The notes beneath the pieces were generated by a model. That model ran no database searches, was not told the origin of the DNA, and worked only from the letters and a program-made list of their open reading frames with translations. A program made the translations under genes and the position numbers. From NCBI GenBank assembly GCA_965247245.1, contig CBDFGV010000003.1:3720001-3784000 (forward strand): 64,000 nt of DNA, read 5' to 3'. Of the stretch, positions 33,512 through 42,391 are shown piece after piece (positions within the stretch are counted from its first letter, which is position 1; each line of letters begins with the position of its first letter). This stretch comes from Tectiglobus sp965247245. Lineage in GTDB: Bacteria > Pseudomonadota > Alphaproteobacteria > Rhizobiales > Hyphomicrobiaceae.

Positions 33512-34228
33512 CTAGCTCGCGGTTCGCTTCTTCCAGATCGCAGCCTCACCCAGGCTGTCGACAAACTCGGAATGCAGTCGCCGTGCATCTTCCGACAAAC
33601 GGGCCGGCAACGCCGTCGGCCGCTGTTGAGCCTGCATCGTCTTGCCTTCGCGACCCTCACTGCCGCCAGTCCCAGCGATATCAGACTGTGCACCCAGGCC
33701 AAGAGCTGCCTGGCGCTCACCCAACAATTCAACGTAGACATCCGCGAGCAAAAGAGAGTCGATAATGGCGCCGTGCTTATCGCGCTTACTATTGTCGATA
33801 CCGTAGCGCTTACATAGTGCATCGAGATTGTTCGGACCCGCCGGATGTTTTCGCCGTGCAATTGCAAGCGTATCGACGACACGGTCCATCTCGATGGCTG
33901 GCATCTTGAGCCGGCCTAGCTCCATATTGATGAAACCGATATCAAAGTTCGCATTGTGAATGACCAGCGTCGAATCACCTATGAATTCGAGGAATGAATC
34001 AACCACTTCACGGAACAAGGGCTTGCCCTGCAGGAAGTCATTCGAGATGCCGTGAATGGCCTCAGCCTCGGGATGGACTTCCCGGTCCTCCGGAAAAATG
34101 AACGCGTGGTATTCATTTCCAGTCGGAATGCGATTGACGATCTCGACGCAGCCAAGCTCGATCAAGCGGTCGCCATTCTTGGCGTCCAGGCCGGTCGTTT
34201 CCGTATCCATAACGATTTCGCGCTGCAT
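33512..34228 (-). CDS. dnaQ: DNA polymerase III epsilon subunit
   Basis: A 238-residue 3'-5' proofreading exonuclease. The DEDDh motifs are visible: Exo I MDTETTGLDAKNGD (D8, E10), Exo II LVIHNANFDIGFINMEL (D), and Exo III SKRDKHGAIIDSLLLADVYVEL with the catalytic His and Asp. The C-terminal 50 residues are polar and presumably contact the polymerase alpha subunit. Good ribosome site (GGAGACG). Transcribed leftward from the origin, with coaE upstream. Confidence 0.97.
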   Translation of the reverse strand: MQREIVMDTETTGLDAKNGDRLIELGCVEIVNRIPTGNEYHAFIFPEDREVHPEAEAIHGISNDFLQGKPLFREVVDSFLEFIGDSTLVIHNANFDIGFINMELGRLKMPAIEMDRVVDTLAIARRKHPAGPNNLDALCKRYGIDNSKRDKHGAIIDSLLLADVYVELLGERQAALGLGAQSDIAGTGGSEGREGKTMQAQQRPTALPARLSEDARRLHSEFVDSLGEAAIWKKRTAS

Positions 34229-34277
34229 TTCACGTCTCCGTCGCTCGGGGCAGGTGAGCAGCTACGCATAACAAGTG

Positions 34278-34895
34278 CTAGTCAGACCAATAGTTCCGGT
34301 AGGCAGTGCCCTTACGAATTTTCAGTGCGTCTATAATAGCATCGACTTCGGCAAAGCTGGCTTCAACCGACTGACCAGTATCCACAACGAAATCAGCACG
34401 TCGCCGCTTTTCTTCGTCAGGAACCTGCTTGGCGAGGATTTGCTCGAACTTTTCCTCAGTCATGTTGGGCCGCTCAAGCACACGCTGCTTCTGCATTTCG
34501 TAAGGCGCGGACACCACAAGACAAATATCAACCCGGGCATCACCATTGGTCTCAAATAGCAACGGGATCTCGATCACAACAAATGGCGCACCTTCGTCAG
34601 CCGCCTGCTTGAGTAGTGCCTTCTGACGCGCACGCACCAGCGGATGAACGATCTTCTCAAGCACTTTAAAGCCATCCGGCTGCGCCATCAGTGCCTGGCT
34701 GAGCTTTGCGCGATTGACCTTGCCGTCGACCACACTACCGGCAAACGCCGCTTCCACAGGGGCGACGGCTTCTCCTTCGTAGAGCTCGTGCACAATGGCA
34801 TCGGCATCGATCACGGGCACGCCCTGCGAACGGAACCTTCCAGCGATAGTCGATTTTCCCATGCCGATCGAGCCGGTTAGTCCAACAATCAACAT
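34278..34895 (-). CDS. coaE: Dephospho-CoA kinase
   Basis: A 205-residue enzyme for the last step of coenzyme A synthesis, phosphorylating the ribose 3'-OH of dephospho-CoA. The P-loop is GLTGSIGMGKSTIAGRF. Other family segments are VPVIDADAIVHELYEG, IVHPLVRARQ, VIEIPLLFE and LVVSAPYEMQKQRVLERPNMTEE. I chose the ATG at 34895, with GGAG 9 bases upstream; an upstream start would add nine residues not typical of the family. Part of the leftward PPSR-maf-coaE-dnaQ unit. Confidence 0.96.
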   Translation of the reverse strand: MLIVGLTGSIGMGKSTIAGRFRSQGVPVIDADAIVHELYEGEAVAPVEAAFAGSVVDGKVNRAKLSQALMAQPDGFKVLEKIVHPLVRARQKALLKQAADEGAPFVVIEIPLLFETNGDARVDICLVVSAPYEMQKQRVLERPNMTEEKFEQILAKQVPDEEKRRRADFVVDTGQSVEASFAEVDAIIDALKIRKGTAYRNYWSD

Positions 34896-34950
34896 GACAT
34901 GTCTCTCCGCGACCGCGTTCAAATGCTGTGCCTTGATTTAGCACGCAACA

Positions 34951-35577
34951 TCAAGTTTCGAGAGCACCGCGTTCTCTCAGTTGTGCAAGCACCGGCAGCA
35001 TCGGCAGGCCCAGGACGGTGTGGTAATCTCCGGCCACCTTCTCGATCAGCTGGATCCCTAAGCCTTCAAGCTGATAGCAGCCCACACTTTGTCGGGCTTG
35101 GCTGCCAACCGCAGCCAAGTAGCGCCCAACGAAGGCCGGCGAATAATCGCGCATCGTTACGTCGACCGAAGCCGTATACGACCACACTACGTCGCCATCC
35201 TCAGCTAGCACGACCGCGCAATGCAGCGAGTGCGTTCGTCCACGAAACGCAAGCAGATGTGCACGCGCCTCGTCATCATCTTTGGGCTTGTCGTAGAAAC
35301 GGCCATCAAAATACAGCACCTGGTCGGCTGCTATCACCCAGCGCTGTTGCACGCGACCAAGCACATCTTCCAGCTTTGCGCGCGCAAGTAGTTCCGCCAG
35401 ATCTTCCGGTAGCATCTCATCTTTTGCAGACCCGAGCGCAATCCGCACAGCATCTTCGTCCACCTGAGACCGCACGACCTCAAACGAGACCCCTGCCGCG
35501 CTCAGCAAGCGCCGACGGACCTCACTTCCAGAGGCCAGGACAATGTCCGGTGCAACTTCTCCAGCCGCACTACTCAC
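34951..35577 (-). CDS. maf: Maf-like nucleotide pyrophosphatase
   Basis: A 208-residue nucleoside triphosphate pyrophosphatase of the Maf/HAM1 superfamily. Motifs: IVLASGSEVRRRLLSAAGV at the start, DEDAVRI, VIAADQVLYFDGRFYDKP (the family's D-x-V/L segment), and a late GCYQLEGLGIQLIEKVAGDYHTVLGLPM. It hydrolyses non-canonical or methylated nucleotides in relatives. It overlaps the start of the PPSR gene's end by 8 bases, which shows coupling. Confidence 0.94.
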   Translation of the reverse strand: MSSAAGEVAPDIVLASGSEVRRRLLSAAGVSFEVVRSQVDEDAVRIALGSAKDEMLPEDLAELLARAKLEDVLGRVQQRWVIAADQVLYFDGRFYDKPKDDDEARAHLLAFRGRTHSLHCAVVLAEDGDVVWSYTASVDVTMRDYSPAFVGRYLAAVGSQARQSVGCYQLEGLGIQLIEKVAGDYHTVLGLPMLPVLAQLRERGALET

Positions 35578-36427
35578 TCGTATTCTCCTCGCTGACCGCG
35601 CTCTTGTCCTGACGATCGGTGTACAGCTTGATGATTGTTGCGGCCGTTTCCTCGATCGATCTGCGTGTTACATCAATGACCGGCCAACCATGTTTGGCGA
35701 ACAACCGCCGTGAGTCGCGCACTTCGCGGGCGATTTCTTCACGATCGACATAGCTTCCCATGTCCCGGTCCGCCAGGAACCGCACCCTGTTACGCCTAAT
35801 CTCAGAGATTCGATCGGGCGAGGCCACCAAGCCAACAACGAATACGTCGCCCGCCTGCTGCAACTGCTCCGGCAACGGCACTGAAGGCACCAGCGGTACA
35901 TTGCTCGTCTTGTAACCGCGCTGGGCGAGATAGATGCTGGTCGGTGTTTTGGACGTTCTCGAAATACCGAGGATGATAATGTCAGCCTGACGAATATCGT
36001 CCGGCAACCGGCCATCATCGTGTGCCATCGTAAAGTTCAAGGCGTCGATACGCTGAAAGTAATCGGCATCCAGCGTGTGCTGACCGGCAACCACAGGCGT
36101 TTGTGGTGCCCCAAGATAACTCTCAAAGACCTTCATGATGGGGTCCAGCACGTGCAACGTGGGAACCTGAAGCTCACGGCATCGCCGCTCAAGCACACTA
36201 CCGAGGTCTCGGTCCACGATTGTGTAGAGCACAACACCAGGAGCGGACTGCACCTCTTGCAGCACACGGTCCAACTGTCTCTCCGTGCGCACCAAGGGAT
36301 AGACGTGCTCGATTGCTCTGATCTGCGGGTACTGCACAGACGCAGCCTTCGCGATCGTCGTCAGAGTTTCACCGGTCGAGTCAGAAACAAGATGAAGGTG
36401 AAAGAAGCTTGCCGTCGTATTGGGCAT
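35570..36427 (-). CDS. Pyruvate, phosphate/water dikinase regulatory protein (PPSR, RP001)
   Basis: A 285-residue bifunctional kinase/pyrophosphorylase of the DUF299 family, which regulates PEP synthase or PPDK by phosphorylating a threonine. It begins FHLHLVSDSTGETLTTIAKA, and the Walker-like ILGISRTSKTPTSIYLAQRGYK with TSNVPLVPSVPLPEQL is diagnostic. In alphaproteobacteria this gene (RP001 in Rickettsia) marks the left side of oriC. I chose the ATG at 36427; one six codons upstream is possible. First gene of the leftward origin-side operon. Confidence 0.95.
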   Translation of the reverse strand: MPNTTASFFHLHLVSDSTGETLTTIAKAASVQYPQIRAIEHVYPLVRTERQLDRVLQEVQSAPGVVLYTIVDRDLGSVLERRCRELQVPTLHVLDPIMKVFESYLGAPQTPVVAGQHTLDADYFQRIDALNFTMAHDDGRLPDDIRQADIIILGISRTSKTPTSIYLAQRGYKTSNVPLVPSVPLPEQLQQAGDVFVVGLVASPDRISEIRRNRVRFLADRDMGSYVDREEIAREVRDSRRLFAKHGWPVIDVTRRSIEETAATIIKLYTDRQDKSAVSEENTSE

Positions 36428-37339
36428 CTGTGGAATTTCCAGCACTTGTTCAACGCGGGCACGTCACACCGGTTCACTCAAAGCAAAACTGTGGGCTCAT
36501 CAACAAAGTCATCCACAAATCAGACCGCTTGGAAAACAGCAACAGCGGGTTTACCAGACTTGTTGATCACGCTCATTCTTCACAGCTTACCAACCACGTT
36601 AAACAACTTACTCAATCCCTTGTGCAAACGCACTGTGACGACAGACCACCATATTAAAGGCGACAGAGACCGCTTGTGGCTGACCACTTCGGATCCACAC
36701 CAGATTTAGACATTGGGTTACTCCACATGGGATAACCTGAACAAAGACCTGAGCAATGCAGTTATTGCCGTAACCCACTGCCTAAAGAGTCATAAAAATA
36801 ACTTTGAAGACTCTAAGAAGAGAGGGAAAGAACCGGCGCTCTTCGGTTGGAAAAGAGGTTCGTCACACACCTGCACGCACTACACCTACTACTACCCACC
36901 ACTACTCTGCATTGATCCGTAAAAAGGGGTTTTCAAGATACCCACGTACCAACTGCAAAGCACCACCAACCATCAGCCAACTAGAACTCGAAAAGACCTA
37001 AGAAGGCATTGACGACCACAGCCGTATGAGCCGTTTAGAGTTGCATAGGCAGAATAATTTGCAGGTCGGTTCACTGGTGCAAATCTGAAATCATCTTTGA
37101 TTGATGAATGACCGAAGCTATTTACACCCAACGCTTCATCCACATGAACTATGTTCAATTAGTTATGCTGAAGTGTGTCTACAACTAACTTGCTCGTTTG
37201 GGTGTAGCGGCTCCAGATTGAGATCATCTGCGCACGGCGCACTACGACGATCGATAGGGCCGAGAAACCGCATTGCCGATCCTCGCTGCAGACGACTATA
37301 TGCGGCTATCGACTGATCCGCCGGAATAGAAAGTCATTG
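36428..37339. other. Predicted chromosomal replication origin (oriC) region
   Basis: A gene-free stretch of 0.9 kb between RP001/PPSR and hemJ, the class-typical origin site. All genes left of it are read leftward and all to the right rightward, as expected for two outgoing replication forks. DnaA-box-like words: TCATCCACA at 36509-36517 and 37136-37144 (identical), GGATCCACA at 36691-36699 and TACTCCACA at 36719-36727, all in the same orientation. A TAG-repeat on the minus strand lies at 36886-36896, and GANTC sites at 36787 and 36809. There is an A/T-rich tract at 36780-36812. No dnaA gene is within the window. Open frames here lack ribosome sites. Confidence 0.75.
36886..36896 (-). promoter_or_regulatory. 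DnaA-trio-like TAG repeat
   Basis: On the plus strand CTACTACTACC, on the minus strand GGTAGTAGTAG: three TAG units in a row, matching the DnaA-trio pattern on which the initiator forms a filament on single-stranded DNA. It sits in an unusually G-poor plus-strand tract (about 36863-36909) inside the predicted oriC. The match is short and could be chance. Confidence 0.35.
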
Positions 37340-37861
37340 ATGTCATCCTCTACGCAATCACCTGGCTTTCGCGCCGCCATCGCGCTCGCCGTTACGGCCG
37401 TTGCCGCAGTCGTGCTGATCCTATTCCTTGGCGATGCGGCCTACGACTGGATCAAGGCGATCCATGTCATCGCGGTGATAGCGTGGATGGCCGGCATGCT
37501 CTATCTACCGCGGCTCTTTGTTTATCACTGCGAGGCCACGCCCGGATCCGAGCTTTCAGAAACCCTCAAAGTGATGGAAGGACGCCTGCTGCGCATCATC
37601 ATGAATCCGGCCATGATCCTGGCCTGGGTCCTTGGACTGTGGATGGCGTGGCAGGCCGATTGGTTCACGAGTTACTGGTTTCTCGTCAAGTTCGCAGCGG
37701 TCTTCGTTTTATCCGGCGTCCACGGACACTACAGCAAGGCAGTTCGCCTTTTCGCAGCCGATCAAAACACCAAGTCAGCGCGTTACTGGCGCTTCATGAA
37801 CGAGGCACCGGCGGTACTGATGGTCATCATCGTCATCATGGTTGTTGTGAAGCCGTTCTGA
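37340..37861 (+). CDS. hemJ: Protoporphyrinogen IX oxidase HemJ
   Basis: A 173-residue membrane protein for the penultimate step of haem synthesis. The signature WIKAIHVIAVIAWMAGMLYLPRLFVYH carries the conserved histidine and the L-P-R-x-F-V-Y-H motif; EGRLLRIIMNPAM and HGHYSKAVRLFA complete the pattern. There are about four to five membrane helices. I chose the ATG at 37340 over the TTG three bases upstream. It stands immediately right of the predicted origin and just before rho. In relatives, hemE or hemH often also lie here; they are absent in this window. Confidence 0.95.
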   Translation: MSSSTQSPGFRAAIALAVTAVAAVVLILFLGDAAYDWIKAIHVIAVIAWMAGMLYLPRLFVYHCEATPGSELSETLKVMEGRLLRIIMNPAMILAWVLGLWMAWQADWFTSYWFLVKFAAVFVLSGVHGHYSKAVRLFAADQNTKSARYWRFMNEAPAVLMVIIVIMVVVKPF

Positions 37862-38114
37862 GAAGCCTCGGTAACTGCCAGAGTTTTCTTGCTCATCAAC
37901 AATTCGGCTTAACACTTCTTTAAACCGACACAGTCATTTGCTATATAGATGCAAGCGTTGCTAGCGACGGAGAGGTTCGCTGGCAATTCGATCAGATTGA
38001 TGTTGTGATCGAAACAGCTTCCTGGCGCGACAAGCGCAATCCCCCCTTTGCAATCCAGGCACGGCTCGACCTCTCGCCCGCCCTAAGAAGCCCTGACCTG
38101 TTCGGAGTCTCTCC

Positions 38115-39380
38115 ATGAGCGAAATGAAACTCGAAGAATTAAAGACAAAATCACCCACTGAACTCCTTGAGTTTGCGGAAGAACACGGCGTCGAAAACGC
38201 CAGCACCATGCGCAAGCAAGAGTTGATGTTCGCTGTTCTCAAGCAACTTGCAGAACAAGACATAGAAATTACTGGACTTGGCGTTGTTGAAGTCCTGCAG
38301 GACGGCTTCGGCTTCTTGCGTTCACCCGATGCCAATTATCTGCCTGGCCCTGACGACATCTATATCTCGCCGTCGCAGATCCGCCGTTTCGCGCTGCGGA
38401 CAGGCGATACCGTCGAAGGACCGATCCGCAGCCCGAAGGATGGTGAGCGTTACTTCGCCCTTTTGAAGGTAAACCGGATCAATTTCGAAGAGCCTGAAGC
38501 GGCCCGGCACAAGGTTCACTTTGATAACCTGACGCCGCTATATCCGACCGAGTGGCTCCAGATGGAGATCGAGGATCCAACCATCAAGGACCTCTCCGCC
38601 CGCGTCATCGATATCGTATCACCGCTCGGCAAAGGCCAGCGCGCGCTGATCGTGGCACCGCCACGGACTGGTAAAACGGTCCTGTTGCAGAACATCGCGC
38701 ACTCCATCACGGCCAATCATCCGGAGTGCTATCTGATTGTGCTGCTGATCGACGAACGACCGGAAGAAGTCACCGACATGCAGCGTTCGGTTAACGGCGA
38801 AGTGGTCTCTTCCACTTTTGACGAACCACCATCGCGGCACGTACAAGTATCTGAAATGGTTATAGAAAAAGCAAAACGCCTGGTCGAACACAAGCGCGAT
38901 GTGGTCATCCTTCTCGACTCGATCACACGTCTTGGCCGCGCGTTTAACACGGTTGTCCCGTCCTCCGGTAAGGTTCTTACCGGTGGTGTCGACTCGAATG
39001 CCCTGCAGCGTCCGAAGCGCTTTTTCGGTGCTGCGCGGAACATCGAGGAGGGCGGCTCGTTGACGATCATCGCAACGGCGCTGATCGATACCGGTTCGCG
39101 CATGGACGAAGTCATCTTCGAAGAATTCAAGGGCACCGGTAACTCTGAAATTGTACTCGACCGGAAAGTCTCGGATAAGCGAGTATTCCCTGCAATTGAC
39201 ATTGCGAAATCTGGAACACGCAAAGAAGATCTGCTGGTCACAGCAGATAATCTCAAGAAGATGTTCGTCCTGCGCCGTATTCTAAATCCGATGGGCGCAC
39301 AGGATGGCATTGAGTTCCTGATCGATAAGCTGCGTTCGACGAAGACCAACGGCGAGTTCTTCGATTCAATGAATACCTAA
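38115..39380 (+). CDS. rho: Transcription termination factor Rho
   Basis: A 421-residue hexameric RNA-dependent ATPase that ends transcription. Domain order: N-terminal helix bundle (LEELKTKSPTELLEFAEEHG), RNA-binding cold-shock-like domain (GFGFLRSPDANYLPGPDDIYIS), Walker A APPRTGKTVLLQNIA, Walker B DVVILLDSITRLGRAFN and the R loop SGKVLTGGVDSNALQRPKRFFGAARN. Length is normal. The ribosome site GGAG is 7 bases before the ATG. Promoter-like TTGCT and TATATAG elements occur around 37936-37946. Confidence 0.98.
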   Translation: MSEMKLEELKTKSPTELLEFAEEHGVENASTMRKQELMFAVLKQLAEQDIEITGLGVVEVLQDGFGFLRSPDANYLPGPDDIYISPSQIRRFALRTGDTVEGPIRSPKDGERYFALLKVNRINFEEPEAARHKVHFDNLTPLYPTEWLQMEIEDPTIKDLSARVIDIVSPLGKGQRALIVAPPRTGKTVLLQNIAHSITANHPECYLIVLLIDERPEEVTDMQRSVNGEVVSSTFDEPPSRHVQVSEMVIEKAKRLVEHKRDVVILLDSITRLGRAFNTVVPSSGKVLTGGVDSNALQRPKRFFGAARNIEEGGSLTIIATALIDTGSRMDEVIFEEFKGTGNSEIVLDRKVSDKRVFPAIDIAKSGTRKEDLLVTADNLKKMFVLRRILNPMGAQDGIEFLIDKLRSTKTNGEFFDSMNT

Positions 39381-39501
39381 TGTCGCCAATATTGGGCTCT
39401 GGTTTTGCGAGTCAAAACCAGAGTCTATACAAGTCAAAGCAAACGAAGACATGAAATCGTTAGAGTCCAGTAGAGTCAAACAGAGTCTAGACTGATCTAA
39501 T
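39381..39501. promoter_or_regulatory. Cluster of GAGTC (GANTC) sites before the GNAT gene
   Basis: Five GAGTC words start at 39409, 39421, 39463, 39473 and 39483, all in the same orientation, with a GATTC at 39363 in the end of rho. GAGTCAAA occurs at 39409 and 39473, and GAGTCTA at 39421 and 39483. GANTC is the target of the CcrM adenine methyltransferase in alphaproteobacteria. The expected number in a stretch this size is below one. A perfect parS follows immediately. Confidence 0.7.
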
Positions 39502-39517
39502 TGTTTCACGTGAAACA
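39502..39517. promoter_or_regulatory. parS: parS site, copy 1
   Basis: TGTTTCACGTGAAACA, a perfect 16-base palindrome identical to the consensus ParB-binding site of alphaproteobacteria. It lies 4 bases before the ATG of the GNAT gene, so ParB bound here could cover the start region. parA and parB are encoded 5.6 to 7.4 kb to the right. Confidence 0.93.
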
Positions 39518-39521
39518 AGTT

Positions 39522-40259
39522 ATGAGTAAAAGTTACAGTAATACTTTGGGCCACCCGATTGGGTTTCCATTACCGGATTGGTCACCCCGCTCACAGCCAC
39601 CGCGCACCGAAATGGTCGGGCAGTATTGCCGGATTGAGCTTCTAGACCCGGAAAAACACGGCGATCAGCTCTATGCCTCCGACATGCTGGATGCTGACGG
39701 GGCTAACTGGACCTATCTCTTTCAGGACCTGCCGACAGATCGCGCCAAGTATCAGAAATACTTGGAGACGATTGCTGCAAGCACCGATCCGTTGTTTCAC
39801 ACGATCGTAGACGCCGAGAGTGGGGAAGCTGTCGGTATGGCCGCTTTGATGCGTATTGATCCAGCAAATGGCGCCATCGAGGTTGGGAACATCCGCTATT
39901 CCCCACGCCTGCAGCGTAAGCCTGCCGCCACCGAGGCCATGTATCTTTTCATGAAGCGCGTCTTCGATGAGCTCGGCTACCGCCGGTACGAGTGGAAGTG
40001 CGATTCACTCAACGCGCCATCCAAGTCAGCGGCACAGCGGCTGGGCTTTGTCTACGAAGGCGAGTTTCGCCAGGCGGTCATCTACAAAGGGCGCAATCGC
40101 GATACGTCCTGGTTTGCCATGATCGACCGCGAGTGGCCGGCTCTCAAGGCAGCTTATGAGACCTGGCTGTCTGCCGACAATTTCGCAGCCGATGGCCTAC
40201 AGAAACAGCGCCTGGCCGATCTTATTGCGGCGGAGAAGGCCAAGCTTGACTTGCGCTAG
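39522..40259 (+). CDS. GNAT family N-acetyltransferase
   Basis: A 245-residue acetyltransferase of the RimJ/RimL-like type. Early segment NTLGHPIGFPLPDWSPRS, then YCRIELLDPEKHGDQLYA; acetyl-CoA-binding region in VGNIRYSPRLQRKPAATEAMYLFMKRVFDELGYRRYEWKCDSLN (around residues 115-165) and later RLGFVYEGEFRQAVIYKGRNRD. Substrate unknown. The frame is open to 39501, but the first codons would be formed by the parS palindrome, so I chose the ATG at 39522. No clear ribosome site is present because parS occupies the space. Confidence 0.85.
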   Translation: MSKSYSNTLGHPIGFPLPDWSPRSQPPRTEMVGQYCRIELLDPEKHGDQLYASDMLDADGANWTYLFQDLPTDRAKYQKYLETIAASTDPLFHTIVDAESGEAVGMAALMRIDPANGAIEVGNIRYSPRLQRKPAATEAMYLFMKRVFDELGYRRYEWKCDSLNAPSKSAAQRLGFVYEGEFRQAVIYKGRNRDTSWFAMIDREWPALKAAYETWLSADNFAADGLQKQRLADLIAAEKAKLDLR

Positions 40260-40298
40260 CCATAGCATTTGAGAGCTCTCGCAAGAGGTGCGTTGAAT

Positions 40299-40997
40299 AT
40301 GAAAACCATCGGTCTCATTGGCGGGATGAGCTGGGAAAGCACCGTCATCTACTACCAGCTTCTCAATCGCATGGCACGCGAGCGGCTCGGCGGCTTGCAT
40401 TCAGCCAAGCTCTTGCTTTGGTCGTTTGACTTCGCCGAGATTGAGAAATTCCAGGCCGCAGGCGATTGGAAAGCTGCGGCGGACGCAATGGTTCAGGCCG
40501 GCCAAAGCATCGAAAGAGGCGGAGCTGATTGCATCGTCATATGCACGAATACAATGCACAAGCTGGCCGGCGATGTGATGGACGCAACAAGTATTCCACT
40601 GATCCACATCGCCGACGCAACGGCCGTCGAAATCAAGCAGAAGGGATCCAAGAAGCCTTTACTGCTCGCCACGCGCTACACGATGGAGCAGGATTTCTAC
40701 AAAGGTCACTTGAGCTCCGCCCATGGTATCGAAGCTGTTATTCCGGATGATGCAGGTCGAACTGTCGTCCACGACGTAATCTACGAAGAACTCTGCCAGG
40801 GCGTCATCAAACCGGAATCGAAGGCGAAGTATTTGGATGTCGTCCAGCGTGCGCGCGAAACTGACGGCATCGACAGCATCATCTTCGGCTGCACTGAAGT
40901 CGGCCTGCTGATTACACAAGACGACTTGGATATTCCAACATTTGATACGACGGAGCTGCATGCGAAGGCGGCACTCGATTTCGCCCTTTCAGACTAG
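40299..40997 (+). CDS. Aspartate/glutamate racemase family protein
   Basis: A 232-residue cofactor-independent racemase. It begins MKTIGLIGGMSWESTVIYYQ. The two catalytic cysteines are in CIVICTNTMHKL (near residue 83) and IIFGCTEVGLLI (near 194), each flanked by the conserved Thr. It resembles the YgeA-type broad-specificity amino acid racemases, which make D-amino acids for the cell wall or signalling. I chose the ATG at 40299 with AGAGG upstream; a TTG at 40269 would add ten residues. Confidence 0.92.
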   Translation: MKTIGLIGGMSWESTVIYYQLLNRMARERLGGLHSAKLLLWSFDFAEIEKFQAAGDWKAAADAMVQAGQSIERGGADCIVICTNTMHKLAGDVMDATSIPLIHIADATAVEIKQKGSKKPLLLATRYTMEQDFYKGHLSSAHGIEAVIPDDAGRTVVHDVIYEELCQGVIKPESKAKYLDVVQRARETDGIDSIIFGCTEVGLLITQDDLDIPTFDTTELHAKAALDFALSD

Positions 40998-41062
40998 CCC
41001 AAGCCAAACTCATGCCGCTGATCAGAGTATCGTCGTCCCAGTCCTGAACTGCTGAGTACCCT

Positions 41063-42391
41063 ATGTCGAGTGATACCATCTATGCGCTCTCCAGCGCGCC
41101 GGGAAAGGCCGCGGTATCACTGGTTCGCGTTTCCGGCCCTATGGTGCAGAAACTGCTCCGTGCCTTGGTAGGAAAGCTCCCTCAGCCACGTCAGGCGAGC
41201 CGCTGCAAGATCAAAAAGCCGGATCAGGACGAAATCATAGATGATGGTCTTGTTCTCTACTTCCCGGGCCCAGCGAGTGCCACGGGCGAGGATGTTGCGG
41301 AATTCCACGTGCACGGCGGCCGAGCGGTCCTTCAGGCCCTCTATGACGCGTTTGCAACCTTTCCCGACTGCCGCCCGGCCGAATCTGGTGAGTTCAGCCT
41401 GAGAGGCTTTGAAAACGGCAAGATCGATCTGACGGCCGCTGAAGGCATAGCCGATCTTGTCGACGCAGATACGGAAGCCCAGAGGAAACAAGCGCAACGT
41501 CAGGCGAGCGGGCATCTCGCACGGCGCTACGACCACTGGCGCGAGCAAATCATCGAGGCCCAGGCGCTGATTGAGGCCGATATCGACTTTTCCGATGAAG
41601 GTGACGTGGACGATCAGGTCTATCGCGCGTCGCGTGAGCGTGTCGAAGCGCTGGCGCATGAAATTGAACGGCATCTCCAATCTGCGTCGCGCGGAGAAAT
41701 CATTCGATCCGGTTATCGGGTCGTCATTGCCGGACCTGCCAATGCTGGCAAATCCAGCCTTTTGAATGCGCTGGCCGAGCGTGATGTCGCAATTGTATCC
41801 GATCAAGCGGGGACAACGCGCGATGTGATCGAGGTCCATCTCGATCTCGCTGGCTATCCCGTGGTTGTAAGCGACACAGCAGGCGTACGCGAGACCCAGG
41901 ACCTGGTCGAGCAGGAAGGGATCCGGCGGACACTGGATCGGGCATCGCAGGCCGATCTCGTGATCTGGATGCGTGATGTGACGGCGCTGACCCACAACGA
42001 TAGTCCGCCGGCAAGCGCTAACAGGCTAATCAACGTCCTGAACAAGTCGGATCTTCTGGACAATGCGGACAATAACGGACCGACAGATGCACTAAGTATT
42101 TCGGTCAAGACCGGTGTCGGTATACCTGAACTTATTGAGCAGATCGCCGAGCGTCTCGCGCAGGACCTATTCCAGGGCGATGACTCCGTTCCGACGAACA
42201 GCCGGCACCGCCATTACTTAAGTGAGGCAATCCAGAACCTGGAGACGTTCAAAAACGGGGACTCCAGCCAGCTCGAGCTTCGTGCTGAGGATCTTCGCCT
42301 CGCCGCAACTGCTCTCGGTCGTCTCACAGGTAAAATCGATGTGGAAGATGTTCTTGACCAGATCTTTTCTCGATTCTGTATTGGAAAGTGA
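41063..42391 (+). CDS. mnmE: tRNA modification GTPase MnmE
   Basis: A 442-residue enzyme that, with MnmG, makes cmnm5 or nm5 modifications on wobble uridine. The N-terminal folate-binding domain begins DTIYALSSAPGKAAVSLVRVSGP; the G domain includes GPANAGKSSLLNALAERDVAIVSDQAGTTRDVIEV and DTAGVRET; the C-terminus ends with the functional FCIGK cysteine motif. Length is normal. mnmG follows downstream across a 181-base gap with parS copy 2. Confidence 0.97.
   Translation: MSSDTIYALSSAPGKAAVSLVRVSGPMVQKLLRALVGKLPQPRQASRCKIKKPDQDEIIDDGLVLYFPGPASATGEDVAEFHVHGGRAVLQALYDAFATFPDCRPAESGEFSLRGFENGKIDLTAAEGIADLVDADTEAQRKQAQRQASGHLARRYDHWREQIIEAQALIEADIDFSDEGDVDDQVYRASRERVEALAHEIERHLQSASRGEIIRSGYRVVIAGPANAGKSSLLNALAERDVAIVSDQAGTTRDVIEVHLDLAGYPVVVSDTAGVRETQDLVEQEGIRRTLDRASQADLVIWMRDVTALTHNDSPPASANRLINVLNKSDLLDNADNNGPTDALSISVKTGVGIPELIEQIAERLAQDLFQGDDSVPTNSRHRHYLSEAIQNLETFKNGDSSQLELRAEDLRLAATALGRLTGKIDVEDVLDQIFSRFCIGK

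Noticed and set aside
41117..41995. 292-residue open frame opposite mnmE
   Set aside because: Antisense of a well-conserved gene; no ribosome site or motif.
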